DNA of 16,336 bases from Casp-actino8 sp032118015 (GTDB lineage: Bacteria > Actinomycetota > Acidimicrobiia > Acidimicrobiales > Ilumatobacteraceae): assembly GCA_032118015.1 (NCBI GenBank), contig JAULYE010000030.1, positions 1 to 16,336 of the forward strand. Direction: 5' to 3'. The first letter of the stretch is position 1; the number at the start of each line of letters is the position of its first letter. The notes under the pieces were generated by a model. The model saw only the letters and a program-made list of their open reading frames with translations. It had not been told where the DNA came from and made no database searches. Below, piece by piece: positions 7,240 to 13,872 of the stretch. Position numbers and translations under genes: made by a program.

Positions 7240-7566
7240 ATGACCGACAATGCCGAGACGTCCCCCCAGGCCCCCTCTGCTCGGGACGTGCTGAACGACA
7301 TGTGGGCGAGACGTCGCACGGAGGCAGCCGAGGGATTGGCTGAACTGCTCTCATCTCTCGAAGTTCTCGCATCGACGCCGGACGCCGGCGATCTTCGGAT
7401 ACGTGCACAATCGCAGACACACCAAATGGTCGGGGTCTTCGGCGTGTTCGGATTCACCGACCTCAAGAATCAGATGGCGTGTATCAACAGCGCGTTGTCC
7501 GATGAGACCGTGCCCACAACGGATCTCGTCGAACAGACCCGACTGATCCTCGCGGCCTTGCCCTGA
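7240..7566 (+). CDS. Orphan HPt (histidine phosphotransfer) domain protein
   Basis: This 108-residue, soluble, largely helical protein has one recognisable motif, QSQTHQMVGVFGVFGFTDL (residues about 57-75). It matches the HPt pattern of a phosphoacceptor histidine followed by x-L/M-x-G, then a small-residue turn and FGF; here the histidine is H61. HPt proteins shuttle phosphoryl groups between a receiver of a hybrid kinase and a response regulator. No kinase is encoded next to it; the only receiver protein in the window is the NarL-type regulator about 3.5 kb away, and a link between the two is only conjecture. The gene is divergent from ilvX and convergent with the DUF305 gene. The N-terminal 15 residues look disordered. 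Domain recognition rests on one motif and length, so confidence is moderate. Confidence 0.65.
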   Translation: MTDNAETSPQAPSARDVLNDMWARRRTEAAEGLAELLSSLEVLASTPDAGDLRIRAQSQTHQMVGVFGVFGFTDLKNQMACINSALSDETVPTTDLVEQTRLILAALP

Positions 7567-7581
7567 GCCAACCCCGGCTCA
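7564..7581. terminator. Hairpin shared by convergent stop codons
   Basis: TGAGCC-AACCCC-GGCTCA is a perfect 6-bp GC-rich stem with a 6-base loop. Its left arm starts with the TGA stop of the HPt gene and its right arm ends with the stop of the DUF305 gene on the other strand. There is no T-run on either side, so bidirectional termination is only suggested. Confidence 0.4.
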
Positions 7582-8211
7582 GCCCAACAGGGCGGTCATC
7601 TCATCGATTTCTGTCTGCTGTGCTGCGATGATCTGCTCAGCCAGTGCACGAACATCAACATTCGATCCGTCAGCCAGGACATCCCGTGCCATGTCGATGG
7701 CCCCTTCGTGGTGCTCGATCATGGCCGCCAACCATGCCCGGTCGAATTCTTCACCGCGTGCCATCGACAATGTGTCCAAGTCTTCGATACTGAGCATGCC
7801 GCTCATCATCGTGCTGTGATCCATCGAGGAGTCCATCGCAACGGGCTGACCCCACGTCTGCAGGAACGACGTCATCAGGTCAATTTCCGGGTCCTGCGCA
7901 CCCTTGATCCGCATTGCCAGATTCCCCACCACTTCGGATGCTCCAACTTGCGGATCGAGGGCGATATCGGACATCTCGATCGCCTGTTCATGGTGCGGGA
8001 TCATCATCTGCGCGAACATCACATCGGCATCGTTGAAGGAGCCATCAGCAGTACCAGCCGTCTCCAACGGCGAGGTCGATGACGAATCAATCGACGACTC
8101 CGTTGACGTATCCGATGCCGAATCGGACGACCCGCACCCCGCCAGCAGTGCTACTGCCAAGCCGCCAACCATCATCTTCTTCCGTGTCTTCATCGACTTC
8201 ATCGTGTTCAT
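7579..8211 (-). CDS. DUF305 lipoprotein, probable copper-associated periplasmic protein
   Basis: This 210-residue exported lipoprotein has a lipobox LLAGC (Cys at residue 26), a Ser/Thr/Asp-rich linker to about residue 57, and a complete DUF305 domain. The domain shows its internal duplication: MMIPHHEQAIEMSDIAL (HH at 73-74) and AAMIEHHEGAIDMARDVL (HH at 167-168). The insert between them is Met/His-rich (MDSSMDHSTMMSGM). Paired HH-M helices are the expected ferritin-like metal-binding arrangement, and DUF305 genes often neighbour copper genes, as here with copCD. The ATG at 8211 is chosen over an in-frame ATG at 8238 because GAGGGAG lies 8 bases upstream of it. An operator-like site and a 16-bp palindrome lie upstream. 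Copper binding is inference from residues and context. Confidence 0.85.
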   Translation of the reverse strand: MNTMKSMKTRKKMMVGGLAVALLAGCGSSDSASDTSTESSIDSSSTSPLETAGTADGSFNDADVMFAQMMIPHHEQAIEMSDIALDPQVGASEVVGNLAMRIKGAQDPEIDLMTSFLQTWGQPVAMDSSMDHSTMMSGMLSIEDLDTLSMARGEEFDRAWLAAMIEHHEGAIDMARDVLADGSNVDVRALAEQIIAAQQTEIDEMTALLG

Positions 8212-8251
8212 CTGTACTACTCCCTCTGTTCGAGACAACCCAAGCGGCGAA

Positions 8252-8267
8252 CCGTGTGATCACACGG
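8252..8267. promoter_or_regulatory. Perfect 16-bp palindrome upstream of DUF305
   Basis: CCGTGTGATCACACGG is a perfect dyad 41 bases upstream of the DUF305 ATG. It sits between the BlaI-like operator candidate and the ribosome-binding site. It could bind a second dimeric regulator. No matching copy is seen elsewhere in the window. Confidence 0.45.
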
Positions 8268-8275
8268 AACCGTAA

Positions 8276-8294
8276 CTACGACAGACTGTAGTAG
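8276..8294 (-). promoter_or_regulatory. Candidate BlaI/CopY-type operator, DUF305 copy
   Basis: Read on the minus strand this is CTACTACAGTCTGTCGTAG. It contains TACA-GTC-TGT, close to the TACA/TGTA half-sites of BlaI/CopY repressors, with outer arms ACTAC and GTAGT (8275-8279 and 8288-8292). It matches the site at 9751-9769 at 15 of 19 positions. It also starts just after a TTGG that could belong to a -35 element (TTGGCT), so bound repressor would cover the DUF305 promoter. Confidence 0.55.
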
Positions 8295-8314
8295 CCAATC
8301 GTTACCGTGTCCGG

Positions 8315-9730
8315 TCAACCTGCGAACGTGGCTCGCACCAAGGCCGCTGACACGCCAACGACTGCGATCCCGAGCGCCGTCTCGTACGCAGTGACGCGAA
8401 TCAGTCGCGCTCGCAGAGCCAGATCCGATTCACCGTCATCATTGGTAAGCAAGCGCCGGCTCCACCAGCCGACACCCATCATCACGAGGACCAACATCAC
8501 CTTGATTGCCAGAAGCAGACCGTGCGAGGAGTCGAACGTCGAGGCCGAGAAGCCGTGCAACCGCGCGGTCTGGATCACGCCGGTGACAACGATCGCGCCA
8601 ACTGCCCAGGAGGCGATTGCGCTGAACCGCACATAGGCAATGACTGCATGGCCGCTGCGCGCAGAGGGCATGACAAAGACGACGAGCGCCATCAAACCAC
8701 CGATCCACACGGTGACACCGAGAAGGTGCACGATGTCTGCAGGCACACCCAAAGCTGGCCAGCGCATCGACCGTGAATGACCGGTGAAGGGCATGGTCAC
8801 GATGAACAGCACAACGAGGGCAGCAAAACGTTTGACCATGCGCGATTCACTGGGCCGTTGGTCCAATGCGAGTGTCACCATCATCAGCGTGAACCCGATG
8901 ACTGTTCTCATGACCAGCATCGAACCTGCCGACGTATCGAACACATTGCCCAGATACCGAAATGCTGGTCCCAGCGACACACCTTCGACATCGGACACAT
9001 GGATCAACGTGGTGATCGCAGACACGACGAACAGCGTCAATGCTCCGCCCTGCAGCGCAATCATGGCTCGCGGCCGACGCATGATCCCTCGCGCGAGTGC
9101 CATCTCCGCAAACAGCAGCCCACCCACGATCATCAAACCGAGATACGACGCGATCTGCAGCACCCAGCGGATCGACTCCGAGATCGGGTCGGTGAATGCC
9201 GGAGCACTGTCCATCTGTTCCGAAGTGTCGACAATCGTGTCGAGGCCGCCGGACCCGGGATCCATCGGCACGGTCGTGCTGCTTGCGCTGGGATCAGAAA
9301 CTGTCTCAGGGTCAGCTGTGACAACTGTTGTCTCAGGAACCGCGGCCGCGACAACGGAGAACTCGGTGCGGCCGGTGATGACGTGACCGTCAGTGCCCAC
9401 GAGTCTCCACCGGGCTGTGACGTCACCGGACAAGCCCTCAGGGAGAGCGAACACGATGACGTTCGACGTCTCACCCTGCGCAGGTGGAGACAGGGCAACA
9501 CGGGTGCCATCGGCACGGACGACTTCTCCCGATGCCGAGTCCAAGGGAACAGCTGCCGTGAAGGTCAACGTCCACGTGGTCGGAGCGCTGTCGAGAGTGA
9601 CTCCATCTGTTGGTTCGGTCCCACTCAAGGAATTGTGAGCGCTCGCCGGAGCAACCGACGCGGCCAAAAGCACCAGGAGCAGACTTGCCCCACGAGCAAG
9701 GATCGAAATCGGTCGCACAGTTCGTTTCAT
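8315..9730 (-). CDS. copCD: CopC-CopD fusion: copper-binding/copper transport membrane protein
   Basis: This 471-residue protein begins with a cleavable signal peptide ending APASA, so the mature chain would start at H32. The exposed N-terminal His is the one CopC uses in its Cu(II) site. The CopC domain (about 32-127) shows HNSLSGTEPTDG, LTFTAAVPL and WRLVGTDGHVITGRTEFSV, the last carrying the Asp/His ligands. A Thr/Ser/Pro linker follows to about 175, then a CopD domain with eight or so membrane segments (WVLQIASYLGLMIVGGLLF, VHLLGVTVWIGGLMALVVF, AIKVMLVLVMMGVGWW and others). Fused CopC-CopD proteins are common in actinobacteria and are thought to bind copper outside and carry or hand it across the membrane. 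The gene lies 103 bases before DUF305 in the same direction and is divergent from the blaI-type gene, whose product probably regulates it. Confidence 0.92.
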   Translation of the reverse strand: MKRTVRPISILARGASLLLVLLAASVAPASAHNSLSGTEPTDGVTLDSAPTTWTLTFTAAVPLDSASGEVVRADGTRVALSPPAQGETSNVIVFALPEGLSGDVTARWRLVGTDGHVITGRTEFSVVAAAVPETTVVTADPETVSDPSASSTTVPMDPGSGGLDTIVDTSEQMDSAPAFTDPISESIRWVLQIASYLGLMIVGGLLFAEMALARGIMRRPRAMIALQGGALTLFVVSAITTLIHVSDVEGVSLGPAFRYLGNVFDTSAGSMLVMRTVIGFTLMMVTLALDQRPSESRMVKRFAALVVLFIVTMPFTGHSRSMRWPALGVPADIVHLLGVTVWIGGLMALVVFVMPSARSGHAVIAYVRFSAIASWAVGAIVVTGVIQTARLHGFSASTFDSSHGLLLAIKVMLVLVMMGVGWWSRRLLTNDDGESDLALRARLIRVTAYETALGIAVVGVSAALVRATFAG

Positions 9731-9750
9731 TGGCTCATCTCGACAGTCGA

Positions 9751-9769
9751 CTACTACACCCTGTCAGAG
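9751..9769 (+). promoter_or_regulatory. Candidate BlaI/CopY-type operator in copCD/blaI divergent gap
   Basis: CTACTACACCCTGTCAGAG contains TACA-CCC-TGT and aligns with the DUF305 site at 15 of 19 positions. It lies 21 bases upstream of the copCD ATG and 32-50 bases upstream of the blaI GTG. It overlaps the expected -35 of the repressor gene, so one bound dimer could repress both directions, including autorepression. Confidence 0.55.
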
Positions 9770-9788
9770 ATGGCACCATAGCGAATGG

Positions 9789-9794
9789 TACGAT
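9789..9794 (+). promoter_or_regulatory. TANNNT -10 box for leaderless blaI mRNA
   Basis: TACGAT is followed by 6 bases (CCAACG) and the GTG start at 9801. There is no Shine-Dalgarno sequence at a usable distance. Transcription starting at or beside the GTG is expected. Confidence 0.45.
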
Positions 9795-9800
9795 CCAACG

Positions 9801-10160
9801 GTGGTCAAGAAGCCAGATGGCACACTCGAGATGGAGATCCTGCACATCTTGTGGTCGCAGACCCAGCCCTTGTCCCCTGGTGAGGTTCGCGCACGTGTCA
9901 CAGGTGATCTGGCCTACACGAGTGTGGCAACGGTTTTGACCCGACTGGTCGACAAGGAACTGGTCCACCGACACCGCCACGGACGATCCTTCGTCTACGC
10001 ACCTGCTTTGAGCCAGGACGAGTGGCTCTCGGACAAACTGTCAGCAGTTCTCGATGAGTCGCCGGATCGAAGCAATCTGCTTGCGGCCTTCGTCGGACAA
10101 CTGTCCAAACGAGATGTGCGCGAGTTGCGCAAATTACTCGATCCGGGTGGTTCGCCATGA
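9801..10160 (+). CDS. blaI: BlaI/MecI/CopY-family transcriptional repressor
   Basis: This 119-residue protein is a winged-helix repressor of the penicillinase-repressor family. The first 70 residues read LEMEILHILWSQTQPLSPGEVRARV, then YTSVATVLTRLVDKELVHRHRHGRSFVYAP: the three helices plus wing with the typical TSVATVLTRLV recognition helix. The rest (about 75-119) is the helical dimerisation part containing the region where M56 sensors trigger cleavage in known BlaR/BlaI pairs. No CopY-type Cys cluster (CxCxxxxCxC) is present, so it should not bind copper directly that way. The GTG start is supported by the promoter box, and the next gene overlaps by four bases (ATGA). Context makes copCD and DUF305 the probable targets, through the two operator-like sites. 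The name reflects family membership, not proven beta-lactam control. Confidence 0.9.
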   Translation: MVKKPDGTLEMEILHILWSQTQPLSPGEVRARVTGDLAYTSVATVLTRLVDKELVHRHRHGRSFVYAPALSQDEWLSDKLSAVLDESPDRSNLLAAFVGQLSKRDVRELRKLLDPGGSP

Positions 10161-11089
10161 GCGTTCTGCTCATGGCTGCGCCTGCAATCGGAGCCACCAT
10201 CGCGTGCCTTGTGCTGGCTCTGTCCCATCACAGATTCAGCGCATCACGAGCATCGTGGACCTGCCTCGTCGCTCTGTGCCTTCCTATCGCAGCCGTGCTT
10301 CCTCTGCTGGTTCATTTCTCCATCGGCGCAGTAGTGAGCATTCCCCGATTCGGTCCTCGCCTTCACGACATTGCCCATCACGATGGAATTCACACTCGCC
10401 CGAATTGGCAGCTTGGCATCACCGCTCTTGCCCTGCTCATCATCGCCCTCGTGCGCAGCACCCGAGTGGTGACTGAGTACCGCAGACTTGCTGGAGAGTC
10501 AGGAGCTGCTCACTCATCTCACCAATTTCGCCAACACAACGAGTCGATCCATGGACATGGAGCGATCGTCATCGCTGATGACGATCGTGTCTTCGCCTAC
10601 TCTCGACCCGGTCGTCATTCCGGGATCACAATCTCGCGTGGCGCGTTCGATCTCCTGACACCTGACGAAATCGACGCTGTGATCGCACATGAAACCTGTC
10701 ATCGACGTATGCGTCACGATCTGTTCCTTCTGACAGGTTCGATCTGCACAGCGATCTTCCCAATTCTTCGGCCCGTGTTTTCCCGACTGTCGTTCTCCCT
10801 CGAGAGGTGGGCCGATGAGGATGCTGCCCGTCGATGCCGCAGCAGAAATACCGTCGCTCAGGCATTGACAAAAATGACAACGGGACTTCCATTGTCCCGT
10901 TTCGCATTGGCCGCCTCACACGTGGGAATCGTTGCGCGTCTCACTGCTCTGATCGATGACCATCCCAGAAAGCAGCGCTCCACATTCTGGGGCGTCACTG
11001 CTCTACCCGTCCTTGGCGCAGTCGTGTTCCTGATCGGCTTGCAATGGACGCAGGTCGTGGATGCCGTGATGACGGTGTGCTCGACCTGA
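10157..11089 (+). CDS. M56-family (BlaR1-like) membrane metallopeptidase
   Basis: This 310-residue membrane protein has N-terminal hydrophobic segments at about 2-22, 34-60 and 84-99, and one near the C-terminus (about 285-300). The cytosolic zinc peptidase site is HETCH (178-182, an HExxH), followed about 30 residues later by LERWADEDAARR, which supplies the third ligand region (ExxAD). This is the peptidase half of BlaR1/MecR1 sensors, which cleave or trigger loss of the BlaI repressor. The large extracellular penicillin-binding sensor domain is absent, so the signal is not obviously a beta-lactam. The ATG overlaps the repressor stop (ATGA), the usual repressor-protease operon. The gene ends 7 bases before the convergent response-regulator gene. 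Metal or envelope stress sensing is inferred from the copCD neighbour. Confidence 0.85.
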   Translation: MSVLLMAAPAIGATIACLVLALSHHRFSASRASWTCLVALCLPIAAVLPLLVHFSIGAVVSIPRFGPRLHDIAHHDGIHTRPNWQLGITALALLIIALVRSTRVVTEYRRLAGESGAAHSSHQFRQHNESIHGHGAIVIADDDRVFAYSRPGRHSGITISRGAFDLLTPDEIDAVIAHETCHRRMRHDLFLLTGSICTAIFPILRPVFSRLSFSLERWADEDAARRCRSRNTVAQALTKMTTGLPLSRFALAASHVGIVARLTALIDDHPRKQRSTFWGVTALPVLGAVVFLIGLQWTQVVDAVMTVCST

Positions 11090-11096
11090 CTCGACC

Positions 11097-11771
11097 TCAG
11101 AGACCGTCGCGTGCCGATTCGTCCAGGTTGGCCATCAGCAGAGCCAACTGCGTTCGGTTTTCCTTGTCGAGCACTGTCAAAATGCGCGAAATCCTGTTGC
11201 GCACAGTTTGCGGACTGAGAAACACCTGATCGGCGATCTGCTTGTCCGACTTTCCTTCCGCCAACGAAGTCATGATCCGTCGATCCGTGCTGCTCAACGA
11301 CAGCAAACCGAGTACTCCGCGCTCGCTGAGGCGCTTGGTGACTCCGACGACGCGCGAGTCACCGAGGAACGTGCGGCCAGCTGCGACGTCGATGACACGC
11401 TCGATGATCGACTCCGAGTTTGCACCTTTGTCCATCAAGTCCGCTGCACCGATTTGGCTGGCCTCGAAAATCACTTCATCCGATGCAAATGCAGTCAAGA
11501 ACAGCACGCGACACGACCCGAAGTTTTCGACGATCGTTCGAGCCAACTCCAAACCTGACTTTCCGCCAAGTCGGATGTCGAGGAGAGCCACATCGATGGG
11601 CTCGCGTTGCAGGAGCTCAATCGCTTCATCGTACGATGAGGCCACCCCGACGACGTCGATGTGTTCACTCGTGGACAACACAGCCGCCAGAGCATCGCGA
11701 ACGATGGGGTGGTCATCACAGACGAAAACTTTGATGCCTTGGTCGTTCGACTGGGACTGATCAGGTTGCAT
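11097..11771 (-). CDS. NarL/FixJ-type response regulator (LuxR HTH), orphan
   Basis: This 224-residue protein has an N-terminal receiver with all the key residues: acidic pair D19-D20 in VCDDHP, phosphoacceptor D65 in LLDIRLGG, T93 in LFLTAF and K115 in LMDKGA. A LuxR-type helix-turn-helix occupies about 155-215: LSSTDRRIMTSLAEGKSDKQIADQ, then VFLSPQTVRNRISRIL. Phosphorylation should favour dimerisation and DNA binding. The helix-turn-helix has the general DevR/DosR-NarL style, but the signal cannot be assigned. No histidine kinase gene is in the window, so the partner is encoded elsewhere. A good GGAGAGGA ribosome site precedes ATG 11771. The gene is convergent with the M56 gene, and a putative promoter and a hairpin lie in the 250-base upstream gap. 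Confidence 0.9.
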   Translation of the reverse strand: MQPDQSQSNDQGIKVFVCDDHPIVRDALAAVLSTSEHIDVVGVASSYDEAIELLQREPIDVALLDIRLGGKSGLELARTIVENFGSCRVLFLTAFASDEVIFEASQIGAADLMDKGANSESIIERVIDVAAGRTFLGDSRVVGVTKRLSERGVLGLLSLSSTDRRIMTSLAEGKSDKQIADQVFLSPQTVRNRISRILTVLDKENRTQLALLMANLDESARDGL

Positions 11772-11821
11772 GATTCCTCTCCGCTGAGGATGTGAGCGGG
11801 TGATGGAGACCGAGCAGTGAA

Positions 11822-11836
11822 CGTCAACCCTTGACG
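11822..11836. promoter_or_regulatory. Inverted repeat in the response-regulator leader
   Basis: CGTCAA-CCC-TTGACG is a perfect 6-bp dyad with a 3-base centre, about 50 bases upstream of the response-regulator ATG and downstream of its likely promoter. It could be an operator (for example autoregulation) or an mRNA hairpin. Nothing else gene-like is seen in 11772-12023. Confidence 0.35.
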
Positions 11837-11869
11837 GGATTGCCTCGAGCAGAGTGTTCGCGTCGACCC

Positions 11870-11899
11870 CCTATAGACGACGAACATGAATGTACTCAA
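11870..11899 (-). promoter_or_regulatory. Putative promoter of the response-regulator gene
   Basis: On the minus strand TTGAGT (11894-11899) and TATAGG (11870-11875) are separated by 18 bases, a reasonable housekeeping-sigma pair. Transcription would begin near 11863 and give a leader of about 90 bases. Confidence 0.4.
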
Positions 11900-12023
11900 G
11901 GATCAATACTCGATGCCAATACCCGTATGTGTATTTGCCATCGCTTGTGGCTACCTTGCCTCAGGACACTCTTTGCGCGTGTTCACGTGTATGTGATCAG
12001 CGCACCCCACGAGAGCCAAGCAG

Positions 12024-13814
12024 TCAGTCCGGTTCGACGCCACGGCTTTCTGCTTCTGCAGCCAGATCGAGCCACGCGTTCTCTGCTGAATCCACTGCCA
12101 TCTGTGCTGCAGCCAGAGTTTCACTCGCAGCGGCAAGTGTCTGGTGATCGGCACCAGCGGTGCTGAGACGTTCACTGGCAGCATCTCGTGCCGCTGTTGC
12201 GTTTGCAAGTGCTTTGGTGGCTTGCGCGAGAAGTCGTTTGATGGTGCTCGGACTGCGCAGGGGCTGTGTCGACACGTCACGAACAGCTGCTCGCGCAGGC
12301 TGAGGTGCCGCACTCGGGCTCACAGCTTTACGGCGCGTCGCCAACCATCCAGCCACACCCCCACGCACCAAACCTGCTCGACCGCCCTCATCGATGGCCA
12401 GTACCTCGATCACGGTGCGATCGAGAAAGGCACGATCGTGACTGACCACGACGACAATGCCAGACCAGTCCTCGAGGAAATCTTCAAGTGCGCGTAACGT
12501 ATCGAGATCGAGATCGTTCGTCGGCTCATCGAGTAGCAACACATTGGGCTGTTCGATGAGCGTCAGAAGCAGTTGCAGTCGGCGGCGCTCACCTCCAGAC
12601 AATGTAGAGATCTCTGCATATTGAGCGTCACCGTCGAACCAGAAGCGACGCATCAGATTGATATCTTCGAGTGAGGGCGCACCTTTATCGCCGGCAATCG
12701 CATCACGCACGCGTTGCGATGTGTTCATGTCGCGACCAAGTTGGTCGTAGTACCCGATCTTGACCGTGCGTCCCGTGTCAATCGAGCCCTCAGTGGGTGT
12801 GAGCCTTGTCGCGATCAGATCCAGCAATGTGCTCTTGCCCGCACCATTGGCCCCAACGATGCCGAGTCGATCACCTGGTTCCAGATTGTGATCGAAGGGC
12901 TGAAGCACCCGAGTGCCATCGGGCCACATGAACCCCACCTGATGAAGTTCTACGCCTTTGGAGCCGAGACGTGTGGTCGAATCCATGGTCGTCGACATGT
13001 CCAACTCCCCGCGACGTTGCGGCGCAGGTGGTGCCTTGGCGATCAGAGACTTGGCGGCATCGACACGCGCTTTGGGTTTCGTTGAACGCGCCGGCGCTCC
13101 CCGACGTAACCACGCAAGCTCGGAGCGGGCGAGATTGCGGCGCACCTGTTCGGAAGCTTCCGTCTGGGCGATGCGTTCACTACGTGCATCCAAGTACGCG
13201 GCATATCCCGATCCGTTGTGCCATCCAGAGGGAGTGTGCAGGTACCCGCGTCCACCATCGATTTCGAGAACCTTGTTCGTCACCGCATCGAGCACATGTC
13301 TGTCGTGGGTGACGAGAATGAGTGCCCCCGGAAAGCTTCTCAGCCACTCTTCGAGAAACTGAATCGCATCGAGATCCAGATGGTTCGTCGGCTCATCGAG
13401 GATCAACCCGTCCCACTCACCCATCAACACAGCCGCCAACGCAACCCGTTTGCGCTGGCCGCCCGAGAGTTGATCAGTTGGTGCATCGAGGAGAGCAGCC
13501 ATTCCGAGACGGTCGAGCATTGCTTCTGCCTGCCACGGATTCGGCACGTCACGCACCACCGCGTCGCGCACAGTGCCTCGTGGAAGCGCAGGGTCCTGAT
13601 CGAGATACCCGATTCGGGCATCACGACCACGGCGCACGATGCCGGATTCGGGCTGCCATTCACCTGCGAGAATGCGCAACAGAGTGCTTTTCCCACAGCC
13701 ATTGAGCCCGACCACACCGATGCGATCACCTGTGCTCACCGTGAGCGAGACACCGGTGAACAACGGCCGCAAGGGACGCGAGGCCGAAAGTCCCTGGGCA
13801 TCGATGACTATCAC
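12024..13814 (-). CDS. uup: ABC-F ATPase, Uup-like
   Basis: This 596-residue protein has two ABC ATPase domains in one chain and no membrane segments, which defines ABC-F. Domain 1 has Walker A GLNGCGKST (36-44), signature LSGGQ and Walker B LILDEPTNHLDLD. Domain 2 has GANGAGKST, LSGGE and LLLDEPTNDLDLD. Between them is the charged linker (residues about 200-275) that reaches into the ribosomal E site in known members. The C-terminal ~75 residues (STIKRLLAQATKALANATAA onward) form an Ala-rich coiled coil, as in Uup, so I favour Uup over EttA or a resistance-type factor. Known ABC-F proteins bind the ribosome and affect stalled or early elongation. The start is GTG with TAACCT 6 bases upstream and no Shine-Dalgarno, hence probably leaderless. 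It is divergent from the eRF1-like gene, which may also act on ribosomes. Confidence 0.9.
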   Translation of the reverse strand: MIVIDAQGLSASRPLRPLFTGVSLTVSTGDRIGVVGLNGCGKSTLLRILAGEWQPESGIVRRGRDARIGYLDQDPALPRGTVRDAVVRDVPNPWQAEAMLDRLGMAALLDAPTDQLSGGQRKRVALAAVLMGEWDGLILDEPTNHLDLDAIQFLEEWLRSFPGALILVTHDRHVLDAVTNKVLEIDGGRGYLHTPSGWHNGSGYAAYLDARSERIAQTEASEQVRRNLARSELAWLRRGAPARSTKPKARVDAAKSLIAKAPPAPQRRGELDMSTTMDSTTRLGSKGVELHQVGFMWPDGTRVLQPFDHNLEPGDRLGIVGANGAGKSTLLDLIATRLTPTEGSIDTGRTVKIGYYDQLGRDMNTSQRVRDAIAGDKGAPSLEDINLMRRFWFDGDAQYAEISTLSGGERRRLQLLLTLIEQPNVLLLDEPTNDLDLDTLRALEDFLEDWSGIVVVVSHDRAFLDRTVIEVLAIDEGGRAGLVRGGVAGWLATRRKAVSPSAAPQPARAAVRDVSTQPLRSPSTIKRLLAQATKALANATAARDAASERLSTAGADHQTLAAASETLAAAQMAVDSAENAWLDLAAEAESRGVEPD

Positions 13815-13820
13815 CGTGTC

Positions 13821-13826
13821 AGGTTA
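13821..13826 (-). promoter_or_regulatory. TANNNT -10 box for leaderless uup mRNA
   Basis: The minus strand reads TAACCT, then 6 bases (GACACG), then the GTG start at 13814. The spacing equals that seen before blaI and the GT-C gene. Confidence 0.45.
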
Positions 13827-13839
13827 CGAGCGGGCATCG

Positions 13840-13845
13840 TAGAGT
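13840..13845 (+). promoter_or_regulatory. Possible -10 box for the eRF1-like gene
   Basis: TAGAGT is a TANNNT box 27 bases upstream of ATG 13873, leaving room for the AGGAG ribosome site at 13863-13867. Its -35 region would overlap the divergent uup promoter. Confidence 0.35.
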
Positions 13846-13872
13846 GATCGCACAAGAGAGTCAGGAGTTGTC

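Noticed and set aside
5176..9781. Long plus-strand open frames opposite ilvX (5176-6090, 6118-7182) and opposite copCD (8777-9781)
   Set aside because: Their products are rich in Arg, His, Cys and Pro with no family resemblance, and they lie wholly or mostly antisense to genes with clear domains; they reflect the GC-biased third positions of those genes.
9801..11089. Beta-lactam resistance regulator pair
   Set aside because: The M56 protein has no penicillin-binding sensor domain and no beta-lactamase gene is adjacent; the copper genes next to it make another signal more likely.
12024..13814. Antibiotic-resistance ABC-F protein
   Set aside because: The C-terminal coiled coil and overall layout fit housekeeping Uup; the linker shows no feature that I can tie to a resistance subtype.
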